Below, piece by piece: positions 60,995 to 64,000 of a stretch of 64,000 nt of DNA. Source of the stretch: JACVRM01 sp036824245 (GTDB taxonomy: Bacteria; Actinomycetota; Thermoleophilia; Gaiellales; Gaiellaceae); assembly GCA_036824245.1 (NCBI GenBank), contig DAITAO010000005.1, forward strand, positions 1 to 64,000, written 5' to 3'. Position 1 is the stretch's first letter, and every line of letters starts with the position of its first letter. Under the pieces are notes generated by a model. The model had not been told where the DNA came from. It made no database searches and saw only the letters and a list, made by a program, of their open reading frames with translations. The position numbers and the translations under genes were made by a program.

Positions 60995-62554
60995 CTACAT
61001 CCGAAAGACGCCGAACGTCGTCTCCGGGATGGGCGCGTTCAGCGCGGCCGAGATGCCGAGCGCCAGCACCCGGCGCGTGTCCAGCGGGTCGATGATCGCG
61101 TCGTCCCAGAGCCGCGCCGTCGAGTAGTACGGGTTGCCCTCCGCCTCGTACTTGTCGCGGATCTCGTCCGGGTCGGCGTCGCCCACCATCGTGAGAACCG
61201 TCGCCGCCTGCTCGCCGCCCATTACCGAGATGCGCGCGTTCGGCCACATCCAGAGTTGCCGCGGCTCGTACGCGCGTCCGCACATGCCGTAGTTGCCCGC
61301 CCCGAACGAGCCGCCGATCACCACGGTGAACTTGGGCACGTCTGCGCACGCGACCGCCATCACCAGCTTGGCGCCGTCGCGCGCGATGCCGCCCGCCTCG
61401 TACTCGACTCCGACCATGAAACCGGTGATGTTCTGGAGGAAGACGAGCGGAATCTTCCGCTTGCAGCACAGCTCGATGAAGTGCGCCCCTTTCTGGGCCG
61501 ACTCGGCGAACAGGACGCCGTTGTTCGCCAGGATCCCGACCGGGTACCCCTCGATGCGGGCGAAGCCGCACACGAGCGTCTCGCCGTAGAGCGTCTTGAA
61601 CTCGTCGAAGCGCGACCCGTCCACGATGCGCGCGATCGCCTCGCGTGGGTCGAACGGCTGCCGGTGGTCCTCCGGGATGAGCCCGTAGAGGTCCTGCGGA
61701 TCGGTCACCGGCAGCTCGGGCTCCGCCACGTCCCACGGCACGTGCTTGCGCCGGTGCAGGTTGCGCACGATCTGGCGCACGAGCGCGAGCGCATGGTCGT
61801 CGGAGGTCGCGTAGTGGTCGGCGACGCCGGAACGCCGCGCGTGCACGTCGGCGCCGCCCAGCTCCTCGGCCGACACCTCTTGTCCGGTAGCCGCCTTCAC
61901 AAGCGGAGGCCCGCCGATGAAGATCGTGCCGGTGCCGCGGACGATGATCGTCTCGTCGCTCATCGCCGGCACGTAGGCGCCACCCGCAGTGCACGAGCCC
62001 ATGACGGCCGCGATCTGGGGGATGCCCCGCGCGGACAGGCGTGCCTGGTTGAAGAAGATGCGCCCGAAGTGGTCGCGGTCGGGGAAGACCTCGGCCTGAA
62101 GCGGCAGGAACGCGCCGCCCGAGTCGACCAGGTAGATGCAGGGCAGCGAATTCTGGGCCGCGATCTCCTGCGCCCGGAGGTGCTTCTTGACGGTGAGCGG
62201 GAAGTAGGAGCCGCCCTTGACCGTGGCATCGTTGGCGACGATCACGCATTCCTGTCCCTCGACGACGCCGACGCCGGTCACGATGCCGCCCGACGGCGCC
62301 TGGCCCTCGTACATGTCCCAGGCAGCCAGGGCGGATAGCTCCAGGAATGCTCCGTCCGGATCGACGAGCCGATCGATGCGCTCGCGGGCCGTCAGCTTGC
62401 CGCGAGAGCGGTGGCGCTCGACCGCTCGCTCGCCGCCGCCTGCAGCCACCTGCGCGGTGCGCTCGCGCAACTCCGCCACCAGCGCCGCCATGCGCTCGTG
62501 ACGGCGCACAAAGCTCTCGGAGCTGCGCTCGGCCTGGGAGCTGAGGACCGCCAT
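60995..62554 (-). CDS. acyl-CoA carboxylase beta subunit (carboxyltransferase)
   Basis: A 519-residue carboxyltransferase from ATG 62554, with TAGGCT seven bases upstream. The substrate-site motifs ACTAGGAYVPAMSDE-like (SCTAGGAYVPAMSDET) and VVIGGSFGAGNYGM are intact, and VFLQNITGFMVGVEYEAGGI follows. The sequence resembles methylcrotonoyl-CoA carboxylase beta more than propionyl-CoA carboxylase beta, because of the LTVKKHLRAQEIAAQNSLPCIYLVDSGGA and the NGVLFAESAQKGAHFIELC segments. Its alpha partner may be at 54704. It would carboxylate methylcrotonyl-CoA in leucine breakdown. Confidence 0.9.
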   Translation of the reverse strand: MAVLSSQAERSSESFVRRHERMAALVAELRERTAQVAAGGGERAVERHRSRGKLTARERIDRLVDPDGAFLELSALAAWDMYEGQAPSGGIVTGVGVVEGQECVIVANDATVKGGSYFPLTVKKHLRAQEIAAQNSLPCIYLVDSGGAFLPLQAEVFPDRDHFGRIFFNQARLSARGIPQIAAVMGSCTAGGAYVPAMSDETIIVRGTGTIFIGGPPLVKAATGQEVSAEELGGADVHARRSGVADHYATSDDHALALVRQIVRNLHRRKHVPWDVAEPELPVTDPQDLYGLIPEDHRQPFDPREAIARIVDGSRFDEFKTLYGETLVCGFARIEGYPVGILANNGVLFAESAQKGAHFIELCCKRKIPLVFLQNITGFMVGVEYEAGGIARDGAKLVMAVACADVPKFTVVIGGSFGAGNYGMCGRAYEPRQLWMWPNARISVMGGEQAATVLTMVGDADPDEIRDKYEAEGNPYYSTARLWDDAIIDPLDTRRVLALGISAALNAPIPETTFGVFRM

Positions 62555-62561
62555 CGCGGTG

Positions 62562-62567
62562 AGCCTA
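62562..62567 (-). promoter_or_regulatory. -10 TAGGCT of the carboxyltransferase gene
   Basis: On the minus strand TAGGCT is followed by seven bases and ATG 62554, which selects this start over the longer frame to 62599. Confidence 0.5.
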
Positions 62568-62610
62568 GCGTCGCGACGCAATCGGCACACATCCGGCACA
62601 GACCCGCTTC

Positions 62611-62623
62611 GGTGCCTGGCACC
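62611..62623 (+). repeat. GGTGCC-T-GGCACC odd palindrome
   Basis: A perfect 13-bp palindrome with one central base, in the divergent spacer between the carboxyltransferase and LysE genes. It is of the same one-base-centre design as the other palindromes here. Confidence 0.55.
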
Positions 62624-62649
62624 CGGTCGGATCTGCTACGACACTGCCC

Positions 62650-63288
62650 GTGCCCGATCCCAGTCTCTACGGCTTGTTCGTGCTCGCTGCACTCGCGCTG
62701 TTGCTCATACCCGGGCCGGCCGTGCTGTACATCGTCGCGCAGAGCGTGGAGGGCGGCAGGAGGGCCGGTCTCGTGTCGCTGCTCGGAATCCACTGCGGGT
62801 CGCTCGTCCACGTGGCGGCAGCGGTGGTGGGACTGTCGTCGTTGCTCGTCTCGTCCGCCCGGGCCTTCGAGATCGTCAAGTACGCGGGCGCCGCCTACCT
62901 GATCTTCCTGGGCCTGCGGACGCTTCTCGCCCGTCCCGCGGCAGCGGGCGGCCTGCCGCCGGAGCAGGAGTTGAGGAAGCGGTTCCTGCGCGGCATCGTC
63001 GTCAACGTGCTCAACCCGAAGACCGCCGTCTTCTTCCTCGCCTTTCTGCCGCAGTTCGTGGACCCCGACGCGGGGGCAGCGGCGCTGCAGATGGCCGTTC
63101 TCGGGCTGACCTTCATAGCCCTGGGCCTGGTAAGTGACGGCCTCTACGCGCTGCTCGCCGGGACGATCGCGCAGCGGCTGCGCCGCTCCGGGCGCGCCTC
63201 GTCCGCGGGCCGCTATGCATCGGGGGGCATCCTCGTAGGCCTGGGCATCACCGCCGCCCTCGCCGGCCACAAGACGAAGAACAGCTGA
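62650..63288 (+). CDS. LysE-family exporter
   Basis: A 212-residue membrane protein with about six helices. The LysE/RhtB signature LALLLIPGPAVLYIVAQSVEGGRRAGLVS near the N-terminus and KYAGAAYLIFLGLRTLL in the third helix are typical, and FLRGIVVNVLNPKTAVFFLAFLPQFVD follows. These proteins export amino acids such as lysine, threonine or homoserine. GTG 62650 has TACGAC seven bases upstream. MoeA follows three codons later, probably in the same operon. Confidence 0.9.
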   Translation: MPDPSLYGLFVLAALALLLIPGPAVLYIVAQSVEGGRRAGLVSLLGIHCGSLVHVAAAVVGLSSLLVSSARAFEIVKYAGAAYLIFLGLRTLLARPAAAGGLPPEQELRKRFLRGIVVNVLNPKTAVFFLAFLPQFVDPDAGAAALQMAVLGLTFIALGLVSDGLYALLAGTIAQRLRRSGRASSAGRYASGGILVGLGITAALAGHKTKNS

Positions 63289-63290
63289 TC

Positions 63291-64000
63291 GTGCCGCCGC
63301 TGGTCGCTCTCGACGAGGCACTCGAGCGAGTGCTCGAACGTGTCCGCCCCCTGTCCGCCGAGGACGTGGATCTCGAGGAAGCGGCGGGACGCGTCCTTGC
63401 GGAGCCGGCCCGCGCCCTCGTCGACCTGCCGCCTTTCGACAGCTCAGCGATGGACGGGTACGCGCTTCGGGCACGGGATACGCCGGGCTCGCTGCCGGTC
63501 GTCGCGCGTATCGCCGCCGGCAGCCCGGCGCCACGCCCACTGGAGCCTGGCGAAGCCATGGCGATCGCAACGGGCGGCGCCGTGCCCGAGGGTGCTGACG
63601 CGGTGGTCCCTATCGAGGTCGTCTCCGAGGAGGACGGCACGCTGCAAGTCCCGGACGCCGCCGCGCCGGGAGCGCACGTACGCCCGCGCGGCGGCGACGT
63701 CCACCAGGGCGCTGTCGTGGTCGAGGCCGGGATGCGACTCGGCGCTGCGCAGATCGGTGCGATCGCGGCTGCCGGCGGGCCGCGCGCACGGGTGGCGCGG
63801 CGTCCGCGGGTCGCCGTGCTCGCAACCGGCACCGAGCTGCGGGCTCCGGGGTCAGCGCTCGAGCCGGGAGAGATCTACGACGCGAACGGCGTGATGCTCG
63901 TCACGCAGGCCGTCTCTGCGGGCGCCCGCGCCGAGCGATTGGCGCCCGTAGCGGACGATGCGGCGGCGCATCGCGAGGCCCTACGACGCGCGCTGGAGCA
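63291..64000 (+). CDS. moeA: molybdopterin molybdenumtransferase MoeA (3' end outside window)
   Basis: The open frame runs from GTG 63291 to the window end (about 236 codons). The MoeA N-terminal block ALERVLERVRPLSAEDVDLEEAAGRVLAEP and the motif LPPFDSSAMDGYALRA are clear, then ATGGAVPEGADAVVPIE and the conserved LATGTEL strand near residue 180. MoeA inserts molybdate into molybdopterin. The start overlaps no gene; two bases separate it from the LysE stop. The C-terminal domain lies beyond the right edge. Confidence 0.9.
   Translation, partial: MPPLVALDEALERVLERVRPLSAEDVDLEEAAGRVLAEPARALVDLPPFDSSAMDGYALRARDTPGSLPVVARIAAGSPAPRPLEPGEAMAIATGGAVPEGADAVVPIEVVSEEDGTLQVPDAAAPGAHVRPRGGDVHQGAVVVEAGMRLGAAQIGAIAAAGGPRARVARRPRVAVLATGTELRAPGSALEPGEIYDANGVMLVTQAVSAGARAERLAPVADDAAAHREALRRALE

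Overview
The window is very GC-rich chromosomal DNA with dense coding on both strands, frequent GTG/TTG starts and 1-4 base stop/start overlaps. The gene mix (class III cyclases fused to ATPase/TPR modules, biotin-dependent acyl-CoA carboxylase subunits, MeaB, Lhr, DMT and LysE exporters, a ParA-FtsZ pair) and the many leaderless-looking genes point to a high-GC actinobacterium. A member of the Thermoleophilia/Gaiella-Solirubrobacter side is my best guess, but that is inference from gene style only. No rRNA, tRNA, CRISPR array or complete insertion sequence was seen, and no gene-free stretch exceeds 300 bases.

Layout. 1-4814: the 3' part of an oligopeptide/dipeptide ABC importer operon (permease, two ATPases) translationally coupled to a gamma-glutamyltransferase. 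4838-9663: a CrtI-like oxidoreductase, an HTTM/gamma-carboxylase-like membrane protein and a frameshifted TPR-cyclase. 9682-15376 (minus): a secreted protein, a DMT exporter, an HhH-GPD protein, Nudix, DUF1028, a frameshifted winged-helix protein and a HIT-like protein. 15403-20695: HIT hydrolase, the large Lhr helicase with a LexA-type box upstream, and a PPOX-family protein. 20764-24463: orphan membrane proteins, YbaK-like deacylase, Nei-like glycosylase and an unknown protein. 24668-28805: a peptide-binding protein, then ParA-FtsZ. 28890-34226: two divergent envelope-type membrane proteins, a second gamma-glutamyltransferase and a GNAT. 34236-39568: HisC, MFS, MeaB, threonine deaminase, MepA-like peptidase. 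39578-46137: two tandem paralogous cyclase/ATPase/TPR giants. 46134-52100: a persulfide-dioxygenase-like MBL-rhodanese, a second peptide-binding lipoprotein, and a PepA/acyl-CoA dehydrogenase operon. 52184-62554: SCP2, a beta-propeller protein, acyl-CoA carboxylase alpha, enoyl-CoA hydratase, a DapA-like/DAO pair, small proteins, Nudix and carboxyltransferase. 62650-64000: LysE and MoeA (running off the end).

Two themes cut across the annotation. First, about twenty genes have a TANNNT-type -10 hexamer exactly 6-7 bases before the start codon and no Shine-Dalgarno, as expected for leaderless mRNAs. The -10 sometimes uses the stop codon of the preceding gene, and this logic supports at least one CTG start. 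Second, several families of short perfect palindromes with a single central base (cores such as GACAGTC, AACAGACTGTT, GGTGCCTGGCACC) are scattered between genes and also inside genes (lhr, the carboxylase alpha subunit, the start of the MepA-like gene).

Metabolically the window suggests import and breakdown of peptides and gamma-glutamyl compounds, branched-chain/odd-chain acyl-CoA metabolism (MeaB, acyl-CoA carboxylase alpha and beta, acyl-CoA dehydrogenase, enoyl-CoA hydratase), and DNA repair (Lhr, Nei, HhH-GPD). Three single-base frameshifts are visible; they may be real or sequencing errors.
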